Source: DATBFG01 sp036558645
GTDB lineage: Bacteria > Acidobacteriota > Terriglobia > Terriglobales > Acidobacteriaceae
Direction: 5' to 3'
DNA: 57,956 bases
NCBI GenBank assembly: GCA_036558645.1
Contig: DATBFG010000057.1
Location: 1-57,956 of the forward strand
Shown: piece after piece, positions 33,806-42,758 of the stretch
How positions within the stretch are numbered: the stretch's first letter is position 1
Layout of the letters: every line of letters starts with the position of its first letter
Notes under the pieces: generated by a model
Database searches by the model: none
What the model was told of the DNA's origin: nothing
Seen by the model: only the letters and a program-made list of their open reading frames with translations
Made by a program: the position numbers and the translations under genes

Positions 33806-35782
33806 ATGGCACGACCTCCACGTACAACACTTCGCGTTGCCGTAGATACCGGCGGCACATTCACCGACTGCGTCTGGATCGAAAACGGGCGGGTGCGGAT
33901 GTCGAAAGTATTTTCGACACCAGCTGACCCCTCACAAGCAATCGTTTCCGTTGTCGAGAAGACAAGCCGTAGCGGATCACTAACTCTGCTGCACGGTACA
34001 ACCGTCGGAACGAATGCACTGCTGCAGCGCAAGGGCGCTCGCGTGGCGCTGGTAACAACCGCCGGGTTTGAAGATGCCATTGAAATTGGGAGGCAGGCCC
34101 GCCCCAAGTTATACGACTTTTTCTTCGATCGCGTGGAGCCGCTTGTTGCGTCCGATATGCGTTTTGGATTACTCGAGCGCACGGCACACGATGGCGAAAT
34201 TCTGCAGGCATCGTCGCAAGAAGAGCTTGAGACGGTCACTGAAATAATTCGGCGCAAGGATCCCCAGGCGGTCGCCATCTGTTTGCTGTTTTCGTTTGCC
34301 AATCCCGCAAACGAGGTGACAGCGGAGAAGGCACTGGCGAGACTCGGCATTCCCTTATCTGTTTCGCACAAGATTCTTCCTGAATTTCGCGAATACGAGC
34401 GCACCAGCACGGTCGTCGTTAACGCCTACTTGCAACCGTTGATGCAGAGCTACCTCGAGAACCTGTCGCGCAAGATAGGCGGCCGCGGCTCGTCCCGAAT
34501 CTTCGTGATGCAGTCGAGTGGCGGAATCACCGCGCTCTCCTCTGCCGCGCAGGAACCAGTGCGCACCGTTCTCTCCGGACCTGCGGGCGGAGTAGTTGGA
34601 GCGGCAGCGATGGGCCGGCGCAGCGGCTTTCGTCGCATCATCTCGTTCGATATGGGTGGGACTTCAACTGATGTTGCCCTGGTGGACATTGACGCTAAGC
34701 CCAGCAGCCAGGCAGAAATTGCTGGATTTCCCATCGGCGTACCCATGCTCGACATCCATACTGTCGGTGCGGGTGGCGGATCGATCGCCCGGTTCGATGC
34801 GGCCGGCGCTCTGCGTGTCGGGCCCGAGTCGGCAGGAGCAGATCCTGGACCGATCTGTTATGGACGCGGCGTGTTGCCGACGGTTACAGACGCGAACTTG
34901 ATCTTAGGACGCCTGCAACCGCATCGGTTCCTAGGTGGCGAGTTCACACTGGATCTCCAGCGGACGCGTCGGATTATCGGGGAGTGGCTGAAGAAATCGC
35001 AATCGAAGCTCAACATTCATGAGTTCGCCGCAGGAGTAGTGCGCGTAGTAAACGCCACAATGGAGAAAGCCATTCGCGTGGTTTCAATCGAGCGTGGATA
35101 CGATCCACGGGAATTCGCGTTGGTAGCATTTGGCGGCGCAGGTGGATTGCATGCGTGCGAATTGGCACAGGCACTCGGCATTCCGCGAGTCATCGTGCCC
35201 GCCATGCCTGGCGCTCTTTCGGCATTCGGCATTCTGGTAAGCGATGTGGTCAAAGACTACTCACGAACGGTGCTCTGGCGTACCGCGGATAAACTGCCTG
35301 TTGATCGCTTCCAGCGTGAGTTTTTGAAACTGGAAAGCCAAGCATCCACGGAATTCCGATCCGAGGGTTGGCTAGGAAAACCTCGCGTGTTGCGCAGCGT
35401 CGATGTGCGATACCGGGGACAGGGATACGAATTGAATGTGCCTTACAGACCGTCGTTGATCAAGGATTTCCAACGTGAGCATGAGAGGCGATATGGGTAT
35501 GGATATCCTGATCGCGACGTTGAACTGGTAACGCTCCGCGTGCGAGCGGTGCTGACAGCGCCGTTACTGAAGTCGCAGGTTGCAAAAACAAGCGGGCGTC
35601 AACAAGTTGAAACAGCTTTGGTCGATGGTAAAAGAGCGAAGATTGTGAATCGTGAATCCTTACGCGGAAAATCAAAAGGCCCCGCGGTTGTTACCGAATA
35701 CAGTGCCACAACCTTTGTTCCAACGGGAATGCGATTTGGAGTCGATACGGCGGGTAATCTCGTCGTGGAAATCAAGCGATGA
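33806..35782 (+). CDS. hyuA: Hydantoinase/oxoprolinase A family protein
   Basis: 658 aa, ASKHA-fold ATPase subunit HyuA. Seen: AVDTGGTFTDCVW (phosphate 1), LLHGTTVGTNALLQRKGA, SFANPANE, SVSHKILPEFREYERTSTVVVNAYL, FDMGGTSTDVALV (phosphate 2), IHTVGAGGGSIA, GPESAGADPGPICYGRG, and AFGGAGGLHACELA. Family members cleave hydantoins or 5-oxoproline with ATP, usually with HyuB. It begins eight bases after sucA, so it is co-transcribed with it. No HyuB is next to it; the following gene is on the opposite strand. The substrate is unknown, and the symbol is given for family membership only. Confidence 0.88.
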   Translation: MARPPRTTLRVAVDTGGTFTDCVWIENGRVRMSKVFSTPADPSQAIVSVVEKTSRSGSLTLLHGTTVGTNALLQRKGARVALVTTAGFEDAIEIGRQARPKLYDFFFDRVEPLVASDMRFGLLERTAHDGEILQASSQEELETVTEIIRRKDPQAVAICLLFSFANPANEVTAEKALARLGIPLSVSHKILPEFREYERTSTVVVNAYLQPLMQSYLENLSRKIGGRGSSRIFVMQSSGGITALSSAAQEPVRTVLSGPAGGVVGAAAMGRRSGFRRIISFDMGGTSTDVALVDIDAKPSSQAEIAGFPIGVPMLDIHTVGAGGGSIARFDAAGALRVGPESAGADPGPICYGRGVLPTVTDANLILGRLQPHRFLGGEFTLDLQRTRRIIGEWLKKSQSKLNIHEFAAGVVRVVNATMEKAIRVVSIERGYDPREFALVAFGGAGGLHACELAQALGIPRVIVPAMPGALSAFGILVSDVVKDYSRTVLWRTADKLPVDRFQREFLKLESQASTEFRSEGWLGKPRVLRSVDVRYRGQGYELNVPYRPSLIKDFQREHERRYGYGYPDRDVELVTLRVRAVLTAPLLKSQVAKTSGRQQVETALVDGKRAKIVNRESLRGKSKGPAVVTEYSATTFVPTGMRFGVDTAGNLVVEIKR

Positions 35783-35848
35783 CGTCTCCGCGGAGAAAAC
35801 GCCAGATTTAGCTTCACTGCAGTAGCAGAAGACCGTGGTCTTTCAATA

Positions 35849-37552
35849 TCACTGCGAGAGAGTCACGTAAAACGCGTTGTTTCCTGAGCGCAGGTCTTTT
35901 CCGTAGGAGAAGCCGATTCCAGAGCCGAAGACGCGCAGCTTGACTTGCGCTCCCACGTCCCAGAGCCACTTTCCAGAACCCAGGCCGGGCGTGTCGTCTG
36001 TAATCTTGCCGGTGTCAACAAATGGGCCCAAGTGCATAGTAAACAAGCCGTTGCTGTAGATTCTCTTATCGATCTCCGAATTAGCCAGAACATATGCGCG
36101 TCCGAGAGGAGCACTGCCCTTCCTGCCGTCGCGCGTTCCGATGTGTCCGCGCATCCACAGATCGTTGTCGCGTTCGATGCCCAACATGAACAATTCATCG
36201 AAGGGAACATCACCGAACGTCTTGCCAGAGCGGAACTGCTGCGTCAGTTCATAGTCGTCTCCGGTTCCCTGCGGAAACCAGTGCCACCGCGCCGATCCTT
36301 GAAGCTTGAAAAATGTATGCTGCGGGTCCGACCAGATGCGGCCAAGATCCGAAGAAGCCGTTACATCAACGGTCATTCTGCGCTCGGGAAAGTGCCAGAG
36401 GGATGCATCTAGCCGGCTAATTTGCTTGAGTTGGTAACCTTTGGAAAGCAAATCTGGCGTGAGCGCCGGACCCGGAACAACATCACGAAAATCTCTGTGC
36501 GAGAGCTCCCCTCCCACCGACCACTGCCAGCGGCCACTTTCGAAAGAAGCAAAGTTCGCGCTGAAGGCTTCGCGGCGCATGTTGAAGCTTCCCAGCAGCG
36601 TGGACGGTCCGGTGAAAGACTCTTGTATGGCCCAGTTTTCACTGCGCAAGTCGACGCCTGCATCAAAATGCTGCTTGGGGTTGCCACGCAGCGGTGCCGA
36701 GACGTTGGCCAGTACGCGGCGTTTCTCCGCATCCCAGCGAAATAGAGATCTGATGTTGATTGCTTCCTTTCCGAGATTGTAGTAATCGCCGTAAATCGTC
36801 TGAAATGGCAGGCCACGAAATACTAAGAACAATGCCTCCCACGTGCTGCTTCCCCATCCATTGCGCTCGCGCGCGCGGAAAGCGAGATCGAACTTGCCGT
36901 CCGGGCGACCCTCTAAATCAAGTCGATAGCTGGGGAAGATCCCAAGATTCCGAATGCGTATGTCTGACGTCAGGAATTGCGAGGAAATTAGAGTGGTTGC
37001 TGGAGAAAAAACAAAAGCCCGGTCAAGGAGTTCAGGATCGACATCAGGTTTAGGTTCGGTAAGAACGTCTTCCAGTCGCGGCTTCTCGACCTTATTCCAA
37101 TACTTCAGCGCGGCCTCGAGGTTTCCCTGCAAGAAATAAACTGTGCCCAGAAAATCACTAGCATAGGCATCGCCTGGATCGAGCCGCAGAGCGGTCCGCA
37201 GGTATCCCGCCGCTCGCGAGTATTGCTTTTGTTTGAATTCCACTCCCGCCAGTTCGATGGGAAAGCGCTTGTCCGCGGGAGCCTGACGCCGTCCTGATTC
37301 AAATACCGCGTAAGCCTCCGGCCAGCGCTGAAGATGTGCGAGCGCCGTTCCGTAATAGAAGTCCACGTCAGCCGACGGAAGATGAGGACTCTGCAGCAGG
37401 GTTACGAGTTCCTGCCAGCGTGCTTCATCGAAGAGCTGCTTGGCTTGAGAGCTAACACTTTCCGCGCGTGCGCACACAGTCAGAACGACGAACGCCAGAA
37501 AGGCACCAATTGTCCTCAATGGTTGTGCTGAGGTACTGCGAGCAAGGTCCAT
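35849..37552 (-). CDS. TPR protein with C-terminal outer-membrane beta-barrel
   Basis: 567 aa from ATG 37552 (an ATG at 37570 is an alternative). Signal peptide (IGAFLAFVVLTVCARAES), then four to five TPR-like helix pairs (about residues 35-165: VDFYYGTALAHLQRWPEAY, AAGYLRTALRLDPGDAYAS, NLEAALKYWNKVEKP). A long beta-rich region to the end follows with barrel-like strands. The final strands, GSGIGFSYGKDLRSGNNAFY and VTLSQ, recall the closing hairpin of Omp85/BamA-type barrels; that link is tentative. It overlaps the end of the C39-like peptidase gene by 37 bases, so translation is coupled. In Pseudomonas PA2778 a TPR follows the peptidase in one chain; here they are split. Confidence 0.75.
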   Translation of the reverse strand: MDLARSTSAQPLRTIGAFLAFVVLTVCARAESVSSQAKQLFDEARWQELVTLLQSPHLPSADVDFYYGTALAHLQRWPEAYAVFESGRRQAPADKRFPIELAGVEFKQKQYSRAAGYLRTALRLDPGDAYASDFLGTVYFLQGNLEAALKYWNKVEKPRLEDVLTEPKPDVDPELLDRAFVFSPATTLISSQFLTSDIRIRNLGIFPSYRLDLEGRPDGKFDLAFRARERNGWGSSTWEALFLVFRGLPFQTIYGDYYNLGKEAINIRSLFRWDAEKRRVLANVSAPLRGNPKQHFDAGVDLRSENWAIQESFTGPSTLLGSFNMRREAFSANFASFESGRWQWSVGGELSHRDFRDVVPGPALTPDLLSKGYQLKQISRLDASLWHFPERRMTVDVTASSDLGRIWSDPQHTFFKLQGSARWHWFPQGTGDDYELTQQFRSGKTFGDVPFDELFMLGIERDNDLWMRGHIGTRDGRKGSAPLGRAYVLANSEIDKRIYSNGLFTMHLGPFVDTGKITDDTPGLGSGKWLWDVGAQVKLRVFGSGIGFSYGKDLRSGNNAFYVTLSQ

Positions 37553-38061
37553 CGATTCGCAGCACTCCATTCCCGCTCGAAAGTAGTGCGGTCTCGCTTC
37601 ATCAGTTTGCGTTGAGCAGGATCGTTCAATAATACGAGATCAGGGTCGCTATCCACACCGGCCACGACTACGTAGTGGAGCGGAGCATCTCCGACGGGCT
37701 GCAGCGCGACGATCAGAGGTCGGCCTTTTCCCAGATGCAGCTGCAAGTCCGCCCACTCGCCACGAAATGCGAATGTCTGAAAACCTCCGTCGCGAAAGTA
37801 CCGCCGCATATCGGACTCATAGATCCCATGCCCCTCGCGGGAGTACAAGATGTGCTGAATTTTGACTGGATCCGAAGACTCATGGGAGGTTTCACCCTGT
37901 TGCGACCAGTACTGCATGACCATGGCTATGCTGGCAGAGCCGCACCCTTCTTTTTCCTGCTGCACAAACGGAACATCGAGCCAGATACCCAGCGGAGCTG
38001 CAGCAGACACAACTCCGCCGAGAAATAGCACGACCAACACTCTGGCCAAGCACACACGCAT
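37516..38061 (-). CDS. PA2778-type C39-like cysteine peptidase, exported
   Basis: 181 aa. Signal peptide MRVCLARVLVVLFLGGVVSAA, then a papain-like C39 domain with the catalytic triad in order: Cys40 (QQEKEGCGSASIAMVMQYW), His129 (DAPLHYVVVAGVD) and Asp147 (LLNDPAQ). The Gln before the Cys that forms the oxyanion hole is also present (PFVQQ). The size equals the isolated peptidase domain. It sits nine bases downstream of a PA2779-type gene, the conserved pairing seen in Pseudomonas PA2778-PA2779, and upstream of a TPR-barrel gene. Expected to process a peptide in the periplasm; the substrate is unknown. Confidence 0.82.
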   Translation of the reverse strand: MRVCLARVLVVLFLGGVVSAAAPLGIWLDVPFVQQEKEGCGSASIAMVMQYWSQQGETSHESSDPVKIQHILYSREGHGIYESDMRRYFRDGGFQTFAFRGEWADLQLHLGKGRPLIVALQPVGDAPLHYVVVAGVDSDPDLVLLNDPAQRKLMKRDRTTFEREWSAANRWTLLAVPQHNH

Positions 38062-38070
38062 GGTGCGTAC

Positions 38071-38472
38071 CTATGAAACCGCAACGATAATCAGGATCAC
38101 CGCGAGGATCGCGATGATAATGATCAGCAGGTCACGAGTATCGAGGGTTCCGGCGGCAAAATCGGCCTGTGCTTTGTCAGCTTTTGCGGCCAATTGCGCG
38201 AGCTCCTGATCATTCAGTGTCGAAACTGCCTTCTTCACCTGTTCCGGATTGGCATGCACCTTCTGCATCGCTTGTCGCCCCACTTCGGTGGAGAGCAGGT
38301 TCTGGACTTTGTCGATATTCTGTTGCCGCGTCTGACTGGCATTCACGACTTCTTTCTGCAAGTCTGACGGACTTACGACGTGCTCCTGAGCGAAGCCACA
38401 CGGCACAGCGAAAGCCATAGCTAGCACCGACGCAATCACCGCCCGTGCACACTTCCCAAGGTCAAAAGTCAT
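38071..38472 (-). CDS. PA2779 family protein (DUF6627-like)
   Basis: 133 aa from ATG 38472 (GGAGG about 10 bases upstream). A signal peptide (AVIASVLAMAFAVPCGFAQE) is followed by a helical region with VVSPSDLQKEVVNASQTRQQ, STEVGRQAMQKVHANPEQV and STLNDQELAQLAAKADKAQAD, then a C-terminal TM helix LLIIIIAILAVILIIVAVS. The layout (signal, VGRQA-type helical core, Gly/Asp linker, terminal hydrophobic tail) is that of the PA2779 family, which co-occurs with the PA2778 peptidase found next door. Its terminal TM suggests it could be the peptidase's substrate or its membrane anchor. Confidence 0.78.
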   Translation of the reverse strand: MTFDLGKCARAVIASVLAMAFAVPCGFAQEHVVSPSDLQKEVVNASQTRQQNIDKVQNLLSTEVGRQAMQKVHANPEQVKKAVSTLNDQELAQLAAKADKAQADFAAGTLDTRDLLIIIIAILAVILIIVAVS

Positions 38473-38683
38473 AGGTTGAACCCTCCAAGCACTTCTCGGC
38501 CCTCGTTCGCGGATGAACAATGGGTTACCGCTTCGATGCCAAGAGATATGTTGTGGTTTGACGCACAACTAGCATGCAGGAAAATGACGCATCGTGCCGA
38601 CCTTTCATAAGGACATTCGCATTACCAAAGTAGGTTCACTTCTCCGTTTTAAGATGGTCCCTCTGGCAAGGCATAATGCGAGG

Positions 38684-40132
38684 ATGACCGCCACTCAAAA
38701 CCTTGCTGGCAAGGTTTTCCTGATTATTTTCGCGTTGCCATTCTGCGGATTCGGGCTTCTCGCTCTTGTAAAGGGTCTCACCGCCGCGCAGCAAGGGACT
38801 TCGCAGTGGGCACTGATATTTCCAGGCACTCTCTTTTCATTGGTTGGTTTCGGATTGATTGCAGCTATCGTGTTCGGATCGAGATATCTGGCAGCCGAGA
38901 AAAAAATTCAGGCAGAGCATCCTGGCGAGCCCTGGCTGTGGCGTGACGACTGGTCGCATGGCAGGGCCGACAGCAAAACAAAATCGAGCATGCTGGCAGC
39001 ATGGCTGATCGCAAGTCTGTGGATGCTCGTTTCTTCGCCGATTCTCTTTGTCATCCCCAAGGAACAGTTTGAACGTGAGCCAAAGACCTTTTTCGCACTC
39101 CTTTTTCCGATCGCCGGTATTTTCCTGATCAGCTGGGCGTTGCGACAGACCATGCGACGACTCGAGTTCGGCAAAACCTACTTCGAGATGCCCATCGTGC
39201 CCCTGGTAGTGGGCCGCGATGCCCGAGGTACGATTCAGGCACGGTTTTCCAACACTCCGCAAAATGGTGTGACTCTCAAGCTGACTTGCGTTCGTCGCAT
39301 TACCACGGGCACCGGGGATAATCGGAGTACGTCAGAGAGAATGCTCTGGCGCGATGAGAAAACGCTTCCTGCCGAACAGTTGATCGCCGGGCCGATCGGC
39401 ACCAGCATTCCGGTTTCGTTTGCGATCCCGCAGGACGCTCAGGCGACAGACACCACCAATGCCAACGACGCCATCCTATGGGTGCTAGAGGCGGATGCCG
39501 ATGTACCCGGAGTGGACTATAAGGACCTGTTCGAGGTTCCCGTCTTCCGAACCAAGGACACACCAACAACTCCACAGGTTGCGGCATGGGGATCTCAGGG
39601 GATCAGTAAGCCGGCACACCCAACCATTGTGGTACGGCCTTCCGCGGAAGGCGGAACCGAGTTCTATTTTCCGCCTGCACGTAACAAGGGCTTCGCTGTT
39701 GGCGTTTCGATCTTCAGCCTGGCTTGGAGCAGCGCAATCGTTCTGATGATCGCGCTCGGTGCGCCATTCATCTTCCCGGTGATATTCGGCCTTTTTGACG
39801 CACTCATGATCTTCATCACACTGGACCTTTGGATTGGATCTTCCAGCGTCACCTTCAATCAAGGAATACTGCGCATGCGTTCCGGATTGGCCGGCCAAGG
39901 CCGTATGCAAGAAATTCCTTTTTCTGAAATAGGCGAGATTCGCTCAGCGATCACGTCGCAACAAGGCGGGGCGACGGGAACTCCGTACTATGACATTCAG
40001 CTAGTCAAGACCGATGGAAAGAAGCTGACGTTGGGCAAGACCATCCGCGAGCGGCAGGAAGTCGATTGGCTCGTTGCGGAGATGAAGCGGCTCGCTAGCG
40101 GCCGCGCCATTGCTGCGGCAGGTGGCAGATAG
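38684..40132 (+). CDS. Conserved multi-pass membrane protein (DUF3592-like)
   Basis: 482 aa from ATG 38684; the longer reading from GTG 38594 adds 30 unlikely residues. Hydrophobic helices: FLIIFALPFCGFGLLALVKG, ALIFPGTLFSLVGFGLIAAIVFG, AAWLIASLWMLVSSPILFVI, FALLFPIAGIFLISWAL. A soluble beta-rich region follows (about residues 165-330), then a second TM cluster (VSIFSLAWSSAIVLMIALGA, FGLFDALMIFITLDLWI) and a C-terminal PH-like strand set (EIRSAITSQQGG, YDIQLVKTDGKKLTLG). It resembles uncharacterised integral membrane proteins with an inserted soluble domain. Function unknown. It is divergent from the PA2779-type gene. Confidence 0.7.
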   Translation: MTATQNLAGKVFLIIFALPFCGFGLLALVKGLTAAQQGTSQWALIFPGTLFSLVGFGLIAAIVFGSRYLAAEKKIQAEHPGEPWLWRDDWSHGRADSKTKSSMLAAWLIASLWMLVSSPILFVIPKEQFEREPKTFFALLFPIAGIFLISWALRQTMRRLEFGKTYFEMPIVPLVVGRDARGTIQARFSNTPQNGVTLKLTCVRRITTGTGDNRSTSERMLWRDEKTLPAEQLIAGPIGTSIPVSFAIPQDAQATDTTNANDAILWVLEADADVPGVDYKDLFEVPVFRTKDTPTTPQVAAWGSQGISKPAHPTIVVRPSAEGGTEFYFPPARNKGFAVGVSIFSLAWSSAIVLMIALGAPFIFPVIFGLFDALMIFITLDLWIGSSSVTFNQGILRMRSGLAGQGRMQEIPFSEIGEIRSAITSQQGGATGTPYYDIQLVKTDGKKLTLGKTIRERQEVDWLVAEMKRLASGRAIAAAGGR

Positions 40133-40181
40133 TCAGAGAACTGCAATAAAAAAAATTAGCTCACATCTACGAAAGGTCTTT

Positions 40182-42704
40182 CTAAGTTCCCTCTTTATGT
40201 TGCTCCTGCAATTCCTCAATCTTTTCCTGCAATTCTCGCGCAATCTGCGCAGGGTCTTTCCCCGCTTCGAATTGCACCGGCTTTCCGATAGTGATCGTTA
40301 CAGCATGTGGTCTCGCAATTTTCTTTCCCGCTTTTTTTAGCTCGAACAGGCCATCAATACGTGTAGGAACAATCGGGATCTGAAGGTTGTTTGCCAGAAG
40401 TCCGATTCCCGTACGAAACGGCAGCATCTTCCCATCTTTCGTGTGATGGCCTTCCGGAAACACGAGCACGCTGTAGCCTCGATCCACAGACTCCCCGGCA
40501 TAAGCAAAGCTTTGGCGGAAGCCTGCTTCGCGCGGCAACGGAAATAAATTCAGCAATGAGACACCCAGGAACCACTTCACGCGATCATAGGCACGAACAA
40601 TCAGATTCCGCGATGCGGATGGCGTGCGCAGTATCTGTAATGCTTCGCCTCCAGTAGCAGTTGCCAGGCGGTTGCGCAATCTTGCCGGAAGTGCCATCAA
40701 CACAAACCCTACATCGATATCGCCGATATGATTGGAAATCACGAGCACGGGACCGGAAAGGCCGCGAAGGTTTTCGCGGCCCCGAATGCGTGGCCATCCC
40801 AGCAGAAAGACGGCAGGCAACAAAAGAGTGTAGTTCGTAATAAAGCGAATCCACGTTATCGGCCAACGCTGTGCCCACGCAGGATAGTGGTAGACCGCAC
40901 GTATCGACGACCCCCCATTCAGTAAGGCCTCCAAGTCCGCGACGGTATTCAGCGCGGAGAAACTCGTTTCGCTTAGATCGATCTGATAGCGGTCTTCAAG
41001 TGCGCTCATCAACTCCACGCGATCGAGCGATGAGAGGTTCAGGTCGGCGTCGAGATTCGAACTCGGCGTGGCAGTCCGCCCTGTTACGCGTGAAATAAGT
41101 TCACTGAGAGCTGATGAATTCTGCGGCTCGCCCGCTCGGCTCGCTTCAATGCGCTCAACAATGACATTGGTGCGAGGCTTTTGTGTGGAAGTGCGCGGAA
41201 AATCATCTTCCGGCCACACGAACCAATTCCGGATTTTCTGATATTCGGCCAGTTCCTGATTGGCGCGAGATACAACACCTGTAGGGTTAGAGGTATCGCG
41301 CAGAATCAGGACGGCACAAGGCTCGGCATTCTGCTGTTGTGCAAACGGGACAACAACGCAGTCCTTCACCTCCGGCTGTCGCTTGAGGGCGCCTTCCAGG
41401 TCCTCCGGATAAACATTCATGCCCGCCGGAGTAACGATGACACTCTTCTTGCGGCCCTTGAAATAAAGATTTCCCGCAGCGTCGAATTCACCGGCATCTC
41501 CCGTGTGATACCAGTCAGCTTCGCTGCTCGCACCCTGCAGCGACTCTCCTTGCCAATAACCTGAGACAACTCCGCTGCCCCGCACCAGAATTTCACCGTC
41601 TGGCGCCAGTTTCACTTCGCGTCCAGCAAGCACCTTTCCGATGGAGCCCTTGCCGAGGCGGAACGGATGATTCACGCTAACTAATGATGTGGTCTCCGTG
41701 AGGCCGTAGCCCTGTACTACCGCGTATCCGAGACGTCCCCAGAATTCCTCCGTCACGCTGTCGAGTGCCGCTCCACCACATATGAAAGCCCAAAACTTCC
41801 AACCGAAGCGGCGGTGAATATCGCGAAAGATCCACCAGCGGCGAAGAAAGTGTTTTCCTTCGGAGAGACGATAGCGTTGTTGAAACGATTCGTACTGCTC
41901 TTCCTCCTGCAGGTCGCGTTCAATCTTCTCTTTCAGAGACTGCAGCAGTCGCGGCACCGCAACTATGACGGATACCCGTTCCCGCCGAATCGTGGCAACC
42001 AGTTCTGTGGGGTTCAAAGCATCCTGAAAAATCACCGTACCCGCCAGGAGTTGGGGAAGGAAAATTCCAAGAAATTGCCCGAAGACATGGCTCAGCGGCA
42101 ACAGGTTTAAGAAGCGAACAGGATGCACCCAATGTTCGTATTTGAGATACTTGCGGATTTCGTCTTCCAACGGAGTGACATTGCCGACGACATTTCCATG
42201 AGAGATGATCACTCCCTTTGGATCAGCGGTTGTGCCGGAAGTGAAGACGATTTCAAGGGTGTCGTTCGCGGCCAGGTCGGTGCGTGGATATTTGTCCGCG
42301 GAATGATGTGAGACACGTGCCGTCAACTCTTCCAGGATCACGGACGGCATACCGGGATTTATATGTGCTCTCGAGCAGACGGTTAGCTTTGCGCCGACCT
42401 GGCGAAAGACGCGCTGGGCGAAGTCGGTCGTGGCGGCATCATCCATCGGGACTACGATCACTCCGCGCGCGACGCATCCGAAGAACGCCGCCACCCACTC
42501 TGCCCGGTTCGGCCCCCAGATGAGTACTCGATCCCCTTTGCCGATATTGCGGGACTCAAGTTCACGGGCAAACTGGAAAGCGGTTTGAGCGACCTGACGG
42601 TAGGTCCAGCTTTCTCGTCTGTAACCGCGCTTCTGGACGTAGGCAGTCTCAGAACCCAGCTCGAGAAATCTGGCCAGATATTCGAGAAGGGAGCGGTCTT
42701 CCAT
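40182..42704 (-). CDS. Acyl-CoA synthetase - acyl carrier - PlsC acyltransferase fusion
   Basis: 840 aa, three domains in the order AMP-ligase (about 1-500), ACP (about 535-605), PlsC-type acyltransferase (about 640-830). Ligase: LEIVFTSGTTADPKGVIISH near 150-168, GYGLTETTSLVS, YHTGDAGEFD, FKGRKKSVIVTPAG. ACP: LNLSSLDRVELM, with the phosphopantetheine Ser near 558; the usual Asp before it is Ser. PlsC: SNHIGDIDVG (HxxxxD, near 657) and VFPEGHHTKDG (near 751), followed by IVPTRIDGLFEL. It probably activates a fatty acid, loads its own ACP and transfers it to a lysophospholipid, as E. coli Aas does with the domains in the opposite order. It lies 54 bases downstream of the UGA-containing peroxidase gene. 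Confidence 0.87.
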   Translation of the reverse strand: MEDRSLLEYLARFLELGSETAYVQKRGYRRESWTYRQVAQTAFQFARELESRNIGKGDRVLIWGPNRAEWVAAFFGCVARGVIVVPMDDAATTDFAQRVFRQVGAKLTVCSRAHINPGMPSVILEELTARVSHHSADKYPRTDLAANDTLEIVFTSGTTADPKGVIISHGNVVGNVTPLEDEIRKYLKYEHWVHPVRFLNLLPLSHVFGQFLGIFLPQLLAGTVIFQDALNPTELVATIRRERVSVIVAVPRLLQSLKEKIERDLQEEEQYESFQQRYRLSEGKHFLRRWWIFRDIHRRFGWKFWAFICGGAALDSVTEEFWGRLGYAVVQGYGLTETTSLVSVNHPFRLGKGSIGKVLAGREVKLAPDGEILVRGSGVVSGYWQGESLQGASSEADWYHTGDAGEFDAAGNLYFKGRKKSVIVTPAGMNVYPEDLEGALKRQPEVKDCVVVPFAQQQNAEPCAVLILRDTSNPTGVVSRANQELAEYQKIRNWFVWPEDDFPRTSTQKPRTNVIVERIEASRAGEPQNSSALSELISRVTGRTATPSSNLDADLNLSSLDRVELMSALEDRYQIDLSETSFSALNTVADLEALLNGGSSIRAVYHYPAWAQRWPITWIRFITNYTLLLPAVFLLGWPRIRGRENLRGLSGPVLVISNHIGDIDVGFVLMALPARLRNRLATATGGEALQILRTPSASRNLIVRAYDRVKWFLGVSLLNLFPLPREAGFRQSFAYAGESVDRGYSVLVFPEGHHTKDGKMLPFRTGIGLLANNLQIPIVPTRIDGLFELKKAGKKIARPHAVTITIGKPVQFEAGKDPAQIARELQEKIEELQEQHKEGT

Positions 42705-42758
42705 CCTCAGCCATGGTAGCCCCGGCTGCGGGAATGCGCGAGGTGGATGAGGGTCTTG

